Source: Arabidopsis thaliana (taxonomy: Eukaryota; Streptophyta; Magnoliopsida; Brassicales; Brassicaceae). Taken from it: DNA of 64,000 bases. The notes beneath the pieces are model-generated. The model was not told the DNA's origin. It saw nothing but the letters and a program-made list of their open reading frames with translations, and searched no databases. Of the stretch, positions 10,248-21,590 are shown in pieces (the stretch's first letter is position 1; the number at the start of each line of letters is the position of its first letter). Made by a program: the position numbers and the translations under genes. The DNA lies in the NCBI RefSeq assembly GCF_000001735.4, contig NC_003071.7, positions 15,723,443 to 15,787,442 of the forward strand. Reading direction: 5' to 3'.

Positions 10248-13168
10248 AAACCATATTGATCAATACAATTCTAATCGAACCGAATTTTTTTAATCATATA
10301 TATAACACCAACCTTACTTGATTAGAATGAATTTATTGTTTTATATGAAAACAAACAACCTTAACGAAAACGACACCAGACCTATCCATAATATATTCAC
10401 TTTTACTTGTTTTTTTTTTTTTTAAACCAAAAACAAAGAAACATGAACCTAGTTGCGACTTGCGAGCCATATACGAAAATCGTAATGTTTGAGGTTACAG
10501 CTTATGCACACAGTCATCCAACGCCCACAAAGTTAAGTCATACGTGCTACAGCTTAAATATCTTTGCATCACGGGTTAGACTATGTAGATAAGAGTTGGA
10601 CTTGGTGAGTGTTAATACTATAATCTAAAAGCAGAAAATGAAGTTACTAAATAAAGATGTAGGCAGGAAAATAGCAATAATTGCTAATTAAAAAGATGAG
10701 AAAAGAAGAAGTGTGTGAGATTATGGAGAACAGATCTAAGTGAAGTAGTTGGTGATTGGTGGGAACATAATTACTTTGGAGTGTGTCTGTGTCTGTCTCA
10801 AATGTAAAATGGTGTAAGTCGACTCAGACATCAAGTCTTATCACCCACTTGTAGCTTTGTTTCTTCGGTGCGTTCTTCATCAGATTTAACTTCCTTGACC
10901 TATCTATAAATCACCACCCATAATCCTTTTTGCTAATAGATAATTGATAGTATTAATCATGACACAAGAGATTCTTCATAGAATATGTTGTTAACTAATC
11001 ATGAGAGAAGCGCATTCATATTTTTTTTTTTTATCATATCTCATGGATTTTTTGTTAAAAGAATAGAGATCTCATTTGGTTATTCGTGTTGAATATTAAG
11101 TTGATAAAACAGAATAAAAATGAAAAAGAAAATGGACATTGTTTGAACTTTAAAAGTATATTGTGCTCACCTAAATGCTAATTAATAAAGATATATGGCT
11201 TGCTTTATTAATATGGAATCGGCAAAAATAAAAGAGAATTAGGAATATATCAGAGACAATAGGCATCACTTACGACAAAAAAGAAAGAAAGTAAAAGAGA
11301 GCCCATTACAGATTTTGAAGACGTGCAAATAATTTCCAATCACATACCAAAAGATTTTTCAACAATCCTAACCTGTCTTCTCTTTTTTTTCTTTCTCTTT
11401 AATTGTTTCTGAAACATCAGGTATGGTTTAGATAATAATATATAGATATGGTGATATATATATGTGTCGGTCACATTCGGGATTAAACGTTAGTGACGAA
11501 ACTAAAGCAATGCAGAAGCACCATATCATAGAAAAGAACTTAATAGTGCATTTGTTTCTTCGCCATAGCGAGTTACGTTTAGTGTTTTAAGAACCACAAA
11601 ATGCTGATTTTGCTTTGCTTGGGACGTTGCAGAAGGCTGGATAGCTTGGTTCATCATGATTGTTTGTGGCTAGCTATAAGTGCAAGAAAGAAGAAGTTGG
11701 GGTCACGATTAAAACAAAAAAAAACAAAAAATGACACAAATCGTAAGACGACTGTAAGTGATGTTGTTGGGATCAGATAAGTGATGTTGGAATCCACAAT
11801 GCATCTTGGTAAGTGGATTGGGATTAGGGTAGGGTATGGACTAATATTGGTCAGATGTCAATTAACCCATGGAAAAAAGAATCCTTATACCTTTGTCATT
11901 TTACTACATTCCACACATATTTTCCTATTCACTACTTCGTTATACTACGAATAGTTAATTTTGTTAATACACAGTTTTATATACTCCAAGACATATACTT
12001 AGTAAAACTTAAGGTCCTCTACAAGTTGTTAGTCTAAGCGGCACTGGGCTTAAGTGTTCAACTCCATGATTGGTTAATGCATGGAAATAAGTATAAAGCT
12101 AAGGAGCTCATTGATAGAATCATACAAACCTAGGCCCTGACGTCAATATCTGCTAGACTTTGCTTGATATATCTTTAACAATTAAGAAGGAAACTTCCAT
12201 CAAAGTCAGCCAATGGAATGGATCAACCCATTAGATATATATGCTCACAAAAAAAAATTGATTCCATATTCATTTGCAAATAAAAAATGAAGTGACGTCT
12301 TAAAACTCACGTGAAAAATAAGCTGGAGAATACTACTACACATGGATGGAGAAGGTAGACAGTAGATATACTCTTTTGATATTGAATCAAATCTGCCTCT
12401 TGTTCCCTACTAGAAGAATCTTGTTGACATTGTTAGAAGCGTGCTGCTCAATGTTACGGATCGGATTCCTGATGTCTACTCACAGTAATAAAAAAGAAAA
12501 GAAAAGAATGAATGTGATCTTAGTAGATAATATTTGCTAACTAATATGTAGAAGTAAGAGAAAAAATAGATCTGTTGCAAATGTAATTTTTTGTTGCACA
12601 AGGCCTGAAATTGAACTAATTAAAACTGTGATCTAAAACTAAGAGTAAAGATAATAGTTTAGTTTAGAAAGATGATTCAACTGTGACTTGATACACAAGT
12701 AAAATGCCAATAGCTCCAATATGTAGTATGTTACGATAAGATCAAACCAGTTACGCGATATTTCCAGATTCCCACCATAATAAAGAAGGAACACATCCAT
12801 AAAACAAACAGCTAAATAAAGGATAAAAAAGCAAAATTAAGTGGATAGATTCTTAGAGAATATCACAACTAAACATGTTGTGATTATAAAAAAAACGGTC
12901 TTATCACAAATCTGATGCTTAATTCACTTCCCATCAAGCTGAATGGTCCATAACTTGAAATTAATATTGTCAACACGCAGTTCCACTAATAAGTGGAAAT
13001 AGACAAAAACTTTGTCTCAAAGAAAGGAGAAGCAGAGAGTTTTTGCTCGTTGGCAAAAGCTGTGACTGTGATGAAGTGAAGGCTTTAGCCTCACTAGTCA
13101 TGGGCCTTGAGCTATAACTTTCAGATCCAGCCCAATAAAAGGAGCGATGCATCAGATATTCAGATGGC

Positions 13169-13224
13169 AGAGATCCTAAATAATCTCAACCGTTCTAGAG
13201 ATCCTAAATAATCTCAACCGTTTA
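13169..13224. repeat. 28-bp tandem duplication in the H2B promoter
   Basis: The unit beginning AGAGATCCTAAATAATCTCA occurs at 13169-13196 and 13197-13224; the second copy has lost similarity only at its last bases. Each copy carries AACCGTT, the complement of AACGGTT, which contains the AACGG core bound by three-repeat MYB proteins. It lies just upstream of the hexamer/octamer element. Confidence 0.75.
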
Positions 13225-13234
13225 TTTATTTAAG

Positions 13235-13254
13235 CCACGTCATCGATCCTCGCG
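13235..13254 (+). promoter_or_regulatory. Histone promoter type I element (hexamer plus octamer)
   Basis: The sequence CCACGTCATCGATCCTCGCG nearly matches the plant histone type I element CCACGTCANCGATCCGCG. It differs by one extra T inside the octamer half. It lies 155 bp upstream of the H2B start codon and about 40 bp upstream of the TATA box. In wheat and Arabidopsis histone genes this element gives S-phase and meristem expression. Confidence 0.8.
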
Positions 13255-13291
13255 AAAAACAAATACCCATTTACAAGCAGTTACATATCTG

Positions 13292-13299
13292 TATATAAA
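13292..13299 (+). promoter_or_regulatory. TATA box of histone H2B
   Basis: TATATAAA about 100 bp upstream of the ATG at 13390, in the expected order after the type I element. Confidence 0.75.
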
Positions 13300-13389
13300 C
13301 AATTATCATCATTCAGCATCAACGCGTCTCTCAATTCTCACATTCTCAAAATCACTAAAATCAAACTCAATTTTCATCAAATATCTCTA

Positions 13390-13806
13390 ATGGCGCCGAA
13401 AGCAGCGGAGAAGAAACCGGCAGAGAAGAAACCAGCCGGGAAAGCTCCGGCGGAGAAACTCCCAAAGGCGGAGAAGAAAATCAGCAAAGACGCCGGAGGA
13501 AGCGAGAAGAAGAAGAAGAAATCGAAGAAGAGCGTCGAGACTTACAAGATCTACATCTTCAAGGTTCTGAAACAAGTTCATCCAGATGTTGGAATCTCTG
13601 GGAAAGCTATGGGGATTATGAACAGTTTCATCAATGACATCTTCGAGAAACTTGCTCAGGAATCGTCAAAGCTCGCTAGGTACAATAAGAAGCCGACGAT
13701 TACATCGAGGGAGATTCAAACCGCTGTGAGACTTGTGTTGCCTGGAGAACTCGCTAAACATGCGGTTTCTGAAGGCACGAAGGCGGTTACCAAATTCACC
13801 AGTTAG
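13390..13806 (+). CDS. HTB5: Histone H2B
   Basis: Core histone of the nucleosome, pairs with H2A. Intronless, 138 aa, as usual for plant H2B. A long Lys/Ala/Pro-rich tail with repeated AEKKPA-type units covers about residues 1-45. The histone fold follows ([15 protein letters not shown] to the end), closing with AVTKFTS; Lys135 in AVTK corresponds to the conserved ubiquitination site. The promoter has a hexamer/octamer type I element, a TATA box and a 28-bp duplication, all consistent with replication-coupled expression. The symbol is from memory (At2g37470). Confidence 0.97.
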   Translation: MAPKAAEKKPAEKKPAGKAPAEKLPKAEKKISKDAGGSEKKKKKSKKSVETYKIYIFKVLKQVHPDVGISGKAMGIMNSFINDIFEKLAQESSKLARYNKKPTITSREIQTAVRLVLPGELAKHAVSEGTKAVTKFTS

Positions 13807-14696
13807 GGTTTTCCTGTAAATTTCCGGTTAAGTGTTTGGTTTAGACTCGGTTTGTTTAGATGTTTTGAGTTTCGTGAATTGTTTGATGATCACTCTAATG
13901 GTTCAAAATTGATGGTTGAATTTGATTCTTCTTCTTCCTTTCAGTGATTTATAATTGTTTTATTTAACGTTTGAGTCCCTGGAATTTGGATAATATGCAA
14001 ATTGCTCCATCAGGTATTTATAAACTAATTTCTATCCATCAATTGCGTTATAGAGTTGCGTTTGTGTGTGACATCGACAAAACAAACTAAACGCTATTTC
14101 TCTAATTAGTGGATTTTATTACAAGAGAAACTTGTTATATCGTCGTCTTCTACACCAACAGGCCGTTGAATCATGAGACGCTATTGATAAGACCGACCTA
14201 ATAATTAGGTAGATTTTTTTGGTGTAGTTTATTTCCAGTCTATTATTCTCAGCCCATTAGACCCAAAAGGAAAATATCAAGGCCCGTAAGGAAAGTCTAA
14301 AAAGATAAGGGACACGTGTACAGTCATAAATCTATCTAAAGGTAGGCCGCCACATCTATCACCGTTGGATATTCTAGTTTAAAATCGTCATCAATCATAA
14401 TTATTCATTTCTTCTTCGTCTTCTTCTTCTTTCTCAAATTAGCTTTTCTTTATCGTCTTCCTCAAGCGTGAGATTCGTTGTGGATATAGTTTTTCTCCTT
14501 GATTCTCTGGTTCTTTCCATGATCCAATTTTAAGGGTTTCACGGCTTCGTTTTTTTGGGTATATCTAGCTCTATCGTTCGTGGTGGTTTTCTTTCTGGAT
14601 CAAAGTTTTCTGAGATCTCTGCGATTTCTGGGATTCGAAAATTGGAGAATTAGGGCTTTTTTACGGTAACAGGGTTTCGAAGAGCATAAGATAAGA
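13807..14696. other. H2B 3' region and promoter/leader of the next gene
   Basis: No coding frame recognised. GGCCC/TGGGCC-type motifs near 14250-14290 and a CACGTG core (14313-14318) probably belong to the promoter of the downstream gene. A CT-rich stretch at about 14407-14440 looks like its transcribed leader. Confidence 0.6.
14313..14318 (+). promoter_or_regulatory. G-box core
   Basis: CACGTG within GACACGTGTA, about 380 bp upstream of the first leader ATG of the next gene. bZIP or bHLH factors bind this core; which one acts here is unknown. Confidence 0.4.
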
Positions 14697-14828
14697 ATGC
14701 CTTCGGTGCCCTCTAAGCTTCTTCCTCTCCTGTCTTTGATTCCTTCGTTGACTCCTTATCATTCTGGTTTGAGTTCTAATCGTTTGAAACCTCTTGAAAA
14801 GTGTGATTGGCGTGGTAATCTTAGTTAA
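14697..14828 (+). CDS. Upstream ORF in the leader of the unknown-protein gene
   Basis: An ATG at 14697 opens 43 codons (MPSVPSKLLPLL at the start), read without splicing to TAA at 14826-14828. A plausible donor (CGTG/GTAATC) lies near its end, so in spliced RNA the frame may continue and stop elsewhere. The main protein's frame has a TAG at 15194, so this ORF cannot simply extend into it. Translation is not shown; this is a candidate only. Confidence 0.4.
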   Translation: MPSVPSKLLPLLSLIPSLTPYHSGLSSNRLKPLEKCDWRGNLS

Positions 14829-15202
14829 CATTTCCTTTCCTTCTTCTCTCCTTTTTACCCTTTCTTCTCTCGCCCTCGTTTACTTCTTGAGATTTTCTTA
14901 GCTCGATTTGATCTTTGGTGCTTTAACTTCTGGCGGTGTTTGATTTGCAGCACAAAAAGGTGATTTTTTTTTTGTTTCTTTGACTTCTGCAAATTTAATT
15001 CTGTTCAATTTGGGATCTAAACACATAGTCTATGTTTTAATTCATGGGCTTCTATAATATCATGCGAGTAGAGTGAATAAAATTTGAGCATGAGTCTTTG
15101 TTTTCGTTGTGTGCTCTAAAGATCATATTTACTGATGATAACTTTAAATTTGTTTGTGCAGTTACTACTACTACTGTGATTACCTTGTACTGTTAGTTGG
15201 AT

Positions 15203-16137
15203 ATGAGCTCTGTTTGTGGTAAGTTGGATTTCAAAGATGCAGACTTTGACATCTCTACTTCGAGTCCCACACAATGTTCTAAAGGCTCGGAGCATACCTC
15301 GTTTACTGGCTCTGAAGATTCTCAGGAGTCTGATGGAGATGAAACTGGTTATATAGACCCAACTGTGAATGATGAAACCGCTGTTCAGGATTTCGGCAAA
15401 TCTGTTTTAAGTCCTAACTCTTCTGATGATGAAGACAAGGATGAGAACCTTATGACTGTAAGTATCATCTTTTGAAAGCTTGAAAGATCACAGTAGTTAG
15501 TTGTTTTGCCTAGGCTCGTGTGTCATTGATATTTGCCATGTGTGGTTGATTTTCACTGAACCAGTCCAGAAAGTTTTAGAAAGAATAAGTCTCCATATAT
15601 GTAGTCCAAGAAAGGAGGAAACATTTGATTTAAGAAATCAGTGTCTCTGGAGTTCCATAGTTTGTACATTAGTAAGAGTTTTAAGAGTCCTCGGAATTGT
15701 TGTTAGTCAGATTGATTTCATAGTGAGATCCTTGTCATATCTCTCAAGTCAAGGCTGTGTGTTCCTACTCTATCCTGATTGTTTCTCACATGTTTCTTAA
15801 ATTGCAGCAGACACCAATTGTTCTTATCCCAGCCATAAAAGGCAGTCGAGAGAAGTATGGCTTGTCACTGAGGAAGTCGAGTGTTTCATGGGGGGCTGAT
15901 GTGTATGATCCTCCTCCCTCGATAGCCTCCCACACAGTCACAAGAAGCAAGAAACAGCAGCAGAAATCCAAGAGCAAAGACAACCACAGGAAGACTGGAA
16001 AGAAAGGACAGAAGTCTAAAGACAACTCTTCCTCACGTGGTGGCAGCAGCAAAGACAAGAAGCAAGCTTCTCGCAAACACAGTCGAGACAAATTTGATTG
16101 GGTAACTCAGATGCCTATAGTTGCAGCATCTTCATGA
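15203..16137 (+). CDS. Unknown plant protein with basic C-terminus
   Basis: Two coding exons, 15203-15457 and 15808-16137, give 194 aa (193 if the alternative acceptor is used). ATG 15203 (MSSVCGKL) is the first ATG in this frame after the TAG at 15194; the nearby TTG at 15197 is not a likely start. The N-terminal half is Ser/Asp/Glu-rich and acidic. A conserved-looking core follows (TPIVLIPAIKGSREKYGLSL, then VSWGADVYDPPP). The C-terminal third is a Lys/Ser-rich basic stretch that could be a nuclear signal. No known domain recognised. The leader seems to contain introns. I recall this as At2g37480, of unknown function. Confidence 0.85.
15801..15811 (+). promoter_or_regulatory. Tandem NAGNAG splice acceptor
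   Basis: The intron ends in TTGCAGCAG just before ACACCA. Use of the first CAG adds a Gln at the exon junction; use of the second removes it. Both keep the frame. NAGNAG acceptors of this kind are often used alternatively in plants and animals. Confidence 0.7.
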
Positions 16138-16461
16138 ATGAGTGGCTGCTAGTAACCAAGCACATTTTCAGTTTGGCTTCCTCTTGTATGATAAATAATC
16201 AAATCTCTGTGTGTGATTCATGTTGAGTTTCGTAACTTTTCAGTTTTTTTTTTTATGGGTAATGGATGATCCTTGACACTATTGTGAAGATTTTGTTGAA
16301 GTTTGTTACTTTTTTCTTTTTGGTTCCAGTTTTCACTTTTGAGAATAAGTCAATGGAACTTTATTGTTGAAACGTTGTCCGCTTATTTGAACCAAATTCA
16401 GTTTATAATTTGAGATATAACACAAAAACAGTAAATGAAACTCTGTCTCTCGGTCTCAGTT

Positions 16462-19247
16462 CTATGAGGTGTACTCAGCGTTGATCTTGACATAGTCATA
16501 GCTAAGATCGCATCCCCATGCCTTTCCGATGGCTGCACCATCACCTGTTCGTAGGACAAAACCACACTCAGGTTCACAATACATGGTTGATTTAATAATG
16601 CTAGCCAAATGAATCTCTTACCTACGGATATATCGATTGTAACTGTTCCGTGAACCTCACCGGTTTTCTTGAGGTAGTTACTTGCTCCATCCCTGCGTAT
16701 ATACACATGTATAAGAACATGATCGAACTTCATTTTCCCAATGAAAGACATATCAGTTGTAAGATAAACCTGTCAAACGGAAGAGGTTGACCACTCTCCA
16801 TGAGTGAGAACTCGCCGAGGGATATCTTCAGCTTATCCATCTGAAAAGAAACCCCGGCATAGCCAGCAGCTGCAGCTATGCGTCCCCAGTTTGGATCTCT
16901 CCCATAAACAGCTGCCTGTCACACCAGCAACAACAGACGTTTAGTATTATTATTTAGAAACAAGAAAGCTCCCTTTGATTATTCATGTATACATCTAGGA
17001 TCTCATACTTTGACCAGGGAAGAGGAAGCCACAGAGCGTGCAATTTTCGCTGCTTCTGCTTCAGTTTCTGTTCCTTTAACAGTTACCTGTTGATATTTGT
17101 GTTATTGGTTAAGATTTGTTTTCAATCAAAGGGTTGGGAATAATAGTTTTATTTTGTGAACCTCGATGAGACATGTAGCACCTTCACCATCCCAAGCTAT
17201 TGATTTAGCAAGTCCTTGCATCACCTGAAAAAGATGGGCTCCATGTTAAGTCCAGCTCTTGAACAACTGTTAGGAAGATAGCAAAATAACATACATACCG
17301 CATCGAGGCATGCCTGAAGCTGTGCAGCTTCTTTACAGTTCAAAGATGATATAGAAGGTGATCCAGATAGCCCGCTAGCTAAAGCAATGACTGTGTCGTT
17401 AGTACTCGTGTCTCCATCTACCTATAAGACCATGCTTTTATTTAATGAGACTGGAAATGAAATAATTTAATTACAACAATGTTTGAAAATTGAAATTGTG
17501 TAACATACAGTGATCTGGTTGAAACTTCGGTTAACTGCAACCTTTACCATCTTTCTCCAGATATCACTTTCAACTAGTGCATCTGTTGTGATGACCTGAG
17601 AAAGATAAATATATCGATTTGGAATCGTTTAACATCAAAGTGTATGTCTTAATATAACTACACAGGCAAAAGAAAGTAAGAGCTAAAGGACATACACCTA
17701 ACATAGTTGCCATATTGGGATGGATCATCCCGGAGCCTTTAGCCATACCACCAACTCGAATTTTGATTCCACCAACCTGAGCAATGTCAAAAATTTTGTA
17801 AGAGATATCAATGCTAGAAATAGAGTATACAACGTGTTTCTTAAACCTACCTGTGATTCAACTGCAACACTCTTGCTTACAAGATCTGTTGTTGTGATAG
17901 CTACAGCAGCAGAATCTGCCCTGCATTTCAACATTCATATGGTTATGCCCAATGGCTACCAAAGAAAGTGAAGACTGTGACCTACGAACTTAAAAGAGAG
18001 ATTGAGAAAAGAAGATTATACTCTTCCACAGAGTCTGATCTCGAGTTGACTAGAGTTGGAAGTGCGTGGAGAAGCTCTTCCTGCAAAGATTCACGAGTAA
18101 ACTAACTTTGTCAAGCACTTGCATGGAGGAAAAATGAGAAAGAAATAAGTTATACCTTTTTTATTCTCTGACCGATAACACCAGTTGACTCAATTAACAC
18201 TTCCTCTGGCTTCACTTTAAGTAGCTACAACGGTAAAGAAACAAACGGTAACAGTGTTGAAAGATACGAAGTTTCGCGGGAGACATGGGAATGAAAGACA
18301 CCAAAAGCATACCGTCGCAATAGATCCAACACAATCTAACATATCTTGGTAACCAGCATCACCCTGAAAAACGTATAACAATAATGAGTGATCCATAGCT
18401 AACAACCCTATAGATTTCAGGCTACTTCAAAATCATATGAATTAACTCCTAAACAACACAGCTCGAGATATCTTACCGTAGCTGCATTGGCCTGACCGGC
18501 ATTGATCAACACTGCACGAGCCTAAAGAACACTAAAAGTTCAATGCTCAGAAGCACAAAATGCATTGTTCTAAGTCCGAAATCCAATTAATGACATAGAG
18601 GAGTACCGTTTTCGAAGTCTCAAGAACTTTTTTACAGTAAACTACAGGAGCAGCAGCAACCACATTAGTAGTAAACACACCTGAAAATTATTTTCAAGAT
18701 AAAAGTCAAAAAAGCTTGTTTACATTTCAAACAAACAAAACCAACATTAAAGGAGCCACAAAAGCCAGCATTGGACCTGCAGCTACAGCTTCGACATCAC
18801 ATGTTACAAGAGCGAGATCAGGTTTCTTCCCTGCAGCTCGTAATCCAGCATACATACCAGCAGCTTTAAACCCTTTAGCAGCTGTAACTCCACCAGCTAT
18901 CTAAACAAAACACTCAAATTTTCAGACTTTGATAGCAACTTCTCGAAAAGATTTCTAATTTTATATGCAATTCAAAACCTGTTTCCATGACCCTTGAGGT
19001 AGAGAAATCGGAGCCGCTGGTATGTTACCGGACGCCTCCTCGACGGTAGTTGCCACTGCGAACACTCTTAATTCTCTCCGTGAAGACACCACAAAACTCT
19101 GTTAAGAAAATCCAAAGTTTTAAACTTTTCTTCTTAATTGGCGACAAAGCACACACAAAAGAGATAAAGAATGAGAGAAGAGACCTTAGGCGCGAAGAAA
19201 TGAGGAAGCTTGAAAGATACGAAGTGAGTATGAGAACAAGAATGCAT
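16462..19247 (-). CDS. Arginine biosynthesis bifunctional protein ArgJ (glutamate N-acetyltransferase)
   Basis: Transfers acetyl from N-acetylornithine to glutamate, the cyclic route of ornithine/arginine synthesis, in plastids. Seventeen exons: 19247-19185, 19098-18979, 18900-18777, 18680-18607, 18521-18477, 18363-18313, 18224-18156, 18080-18022, 17920-17851, 17776-17696, 17595-17509, 17421-17299, 17224-17162, 17086-17009, 16915-16770, 16692-16622, 16544-16462. All splice in frame to 468 aa. The first ~45 residues look like a transit peptide. The motif HPNMATMLG contains Thr249, the nucleophile of the self-cleaving Ala-Thr bond that makes the alpha and beta chains, so the enzyme should be active. 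Recalled as At2g37500. Confidence 0.95.
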
Positions 19248-19669
19248 CTTCTGAGACCAATCGCCGAATTGATTGTACTTTTGTCTGAATATCAAACCTT
19301 AAGTTACAGAATGATTGATTATACTTTTGTCTGAAAATCAAACCTTAAACCCTAGAGGAAAGTCACAGTAACAGAGAAAATTCACTGTTGGGCGTTGGCA
19401 GAGAAAGAGAAAGGCTGTGATTAGCCTAAAACGCTGCGTTTTGGTCATTATTATTTTATTGTTTTGTGTGCAAAGCGTTTTTGTTATTTAATCTGCGTTT
19501 GTAATTTGTTAAAGTGAAAAGAGAATGAGTTGTTGTTGTTCGTTTGTTAGGTAACTTGTTATTGCATCATATGATAGATATCTCGAAAACATAAGTTAAG
19601 GTCCAAAGGATTTGTCTTTTGGCTCCAAGAAATTATTTTCATTTCATAGCATAAGTAGTTGGATTTTGT
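19248..19669. other. Spacer between ArgJ and the RRM gene
   Basis: About 420 bp. It must hold the ArgJ promoter and the 3' end of the RRM gene, both on the minus strand. A short duplication involving TGATTGTACTTTTGTCTGAA and TGATTATACTTTTGTCTGAA lies at about 19270-19334. No gene seen. Confidence 0.6.
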
Positions 19670-21062
19670 TCATTTACACCATCCGATGGTTTTGTTGGTT
19701 GTGAAACCAGATTCGGAGGAAGGCCGAAGCGGTTCCTGTTGCAGAGGCCGTCTTGGTTCTCTAGGTCTTGCAGGATCAACAAAAATTACCCAACCGTCCA
19801 AGAACTTTGCATTCATCTCTGCCTTGGCTTTCTCTGCATCTTCAATTGTTGCATATGTCACAAAACCAAAACCCTTTGATCTCCCGGAATCTCTGTCTGT
19901 GATCACTCTCGCTGCAACATGAAAACAAAACCTATTGATCTGATGCTCTATATATATTGGATTAAGGAATCCAAGAGTAACATTACCATCGACGAGCTGT
20001 CCAAAAGAAGCAAATGCATCCTGAAGCTTTTCATTTGTTGTGAGTCTGGAGAGACCTATTCATAGATACCAAGTTCATATAATGGGGTTAACATTCTTTA
20101 ACTTCAAGCCTTAAAAGAGGATTCTAAAGTTCCAAACAAACAAATACAGTAGCAATCTATAAACTCAGGACATTCTTATGAGCTCGACATTTTGAGACCT
20201 TTCGATAGTAGCAAAGAAGGAATCACCAACACAAAGATGATTAGCACACTGACCACAAGCCTCCCAATGCCTCTCTAACCACTAAATTCAACTATAAGAA
20301 AATTGGCAAGTAGATCAAAACCTTCATGTTGATTCTAGACACAAGATACAACTGATTGATAAGATCACAGATCCTAATCTCTCCCGAAGCCAAAAGGCGC
20401 CCTCTTTCTCAAATGGTCAAAGACCCTCTCTACACATTCTTTATCTTCAGGCCTTAAAGAGTCTAATAAAGAAAACGAAAAACGATACTTATGAATTCCA
20501 CAACTTGTTGATGCTTTCCATCGTAACAAAGACGGAATCACCAACACAAAGACGATTAGCACACTCACCACAAACAAGCCTTACAATGCCTCACTAACCA
20601 CTAAAGTCAATTATCAGAAAAAATGGAAAGTAAATCTAAACCTTCATGTTGATTTCCAGACACAAGATGAAACTGATTGATAAGATCACTGATCATAATC
20701 TCAAAGCCAAAAAGGCTCCCACTTTACCAAACTCATTCTAATCCACATTTCCTCTTTATACCCTTCACATTAAGACTTAACACTCTGATACTGAACAAGT
20801 AGGAGATCATATCTCAAAATGGTCAAACACTGATCCACATAAAACAAACACATTATCATCTATAAGCTAACATGACCAAAATCCAAGCTTGCATATTCCA
20901 AAAAAAAAGATAAGAAATTGAAGACAGTTGAAGAGAGAAATTACCGCTAACGAAGAGCCGGGGAGACGTAAGAGTTGAGCAGCGGCGAACACACAAGGAT
21001 GGAGAAGACAAGAGGCTACTGGATCCGGCAACGAGACGGCGAAAGCTGGAAACGAACGCCAT
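19670..21062 (-). CDS. Small RRM RNA-binding protein, probably mitochondrial
   Basis: Exons 21062-20945, 20055-19987 and 19911-19670 give 142 aa. Residues 1-33 are rich in Ser and Arg and almost free of acids, typical of an organelle presequence. A single RRM follows, with RNP2 as LFVSGL and RNP1 as KGFGFVTY. The short tail is Pro/Arg-rich. Single-RRM plant proteins of this size act in mitochondrial or plastid RNA processing or editing; the targets here are unknown. The first intron (about 890 bp) contains a large internal tandem duplication. Recalled as At2g37510. Confidence 0.92.
20102..20740. repeat. Tandem duplication inside the RRM gene's first intron
   Basis: Two diverged copies of a unit of roughly 315-345 bp: about 20102-20446 and 20448-20740. 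Aligned landmarks are CTTCAAGCCTTAAA at 20103 with CTTCAGGCCTTAAA near 20449, GGAATCACCAACACAAAG at 20219 with the same at 20534, and AACCTTCATGTTGATT near 20321 with the same near 20640. The copies fill most of the intron. Small indels show it is not recent. Confidence 0.8.
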
Positions 21063-21590
21063 TATAGCAAGTGGGACAAAAGGATTTGAGATCGGAAATG
21101 GCAATCTTTAGGGCTTATCAAAGGGTTTTAACTTTTATAAATCAGACAAAACGTCGTCGTTTCCTCTGTTTTCCACAGGTTAACAAACATGAAAGAAATG
21201 ATGATGATACAGTATACACATATGTAATTGAAGTATAATTTCAAGGGAAACAAATTTGAAGTTAAGATTGTTATCTTCATCCAAATCTTACATAAGATTT
21301 CCACAAACATTACAGAAAACAAAAAGAATACTTCTGAAAATGATTTATTTTCTGGTTAATAAAAAACTTAGTCCCAAGAACATGTTTATAGCTATCTGTT
21401 TTCTATTTATTCTCTTTGGTCTCTATACAAAACATGGAACTGTTCTGGGACTTCTTTGTAAAACCTACTATCTATATTCAAAAATATTACAAAAAATTAC
21501 CAAAAAACGGTTCCATCTTCCAGAAAACAAAAACAAAGAAGAGGAAAGATCCGAACACCAAAATCTTGACGAATCTTTTAACGAAACAGA
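21063..21590. other. Spacer upstream of the RRM gene
   Basis: About 530 bp between the RRM start and the stop codon of the PHD-finger gene, both minus strand. Open frames on the plus strand here are A/T-rich and overlap the last exon of the PHD gene in antisense. No gene called. Confidence 0.55.

Larger units (their letters stand above)
5691..13168. other. Long gene-free stretch with transposon relics
   Basis: About 7.5 kb without a supportable gene between the UMAMIT pair and histone H2B. The content is AT-rich. Described separately: a Stowaway-like MITE (6076-6329), a duplication around a T-rich micro-insertion (7103-7151), repeats with a palindrome (7700-7785), a 101-bp tandem repeat (8151-8350), a 28-bp tandem repeat (9449-9511) and a poly(A)-tailed retro-insertion (10081-10247). 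The remainder shows no open frame above 80 codons and nothing I recognise. Confidence 0.7.

Noticed and set aside
20374-20577. ORF ending RPEDKECVERVFDHLRKR, which looks protein-like
   Set aside because: It lies inside the duplicated intron of the RRM gene and is not open in the other copy.
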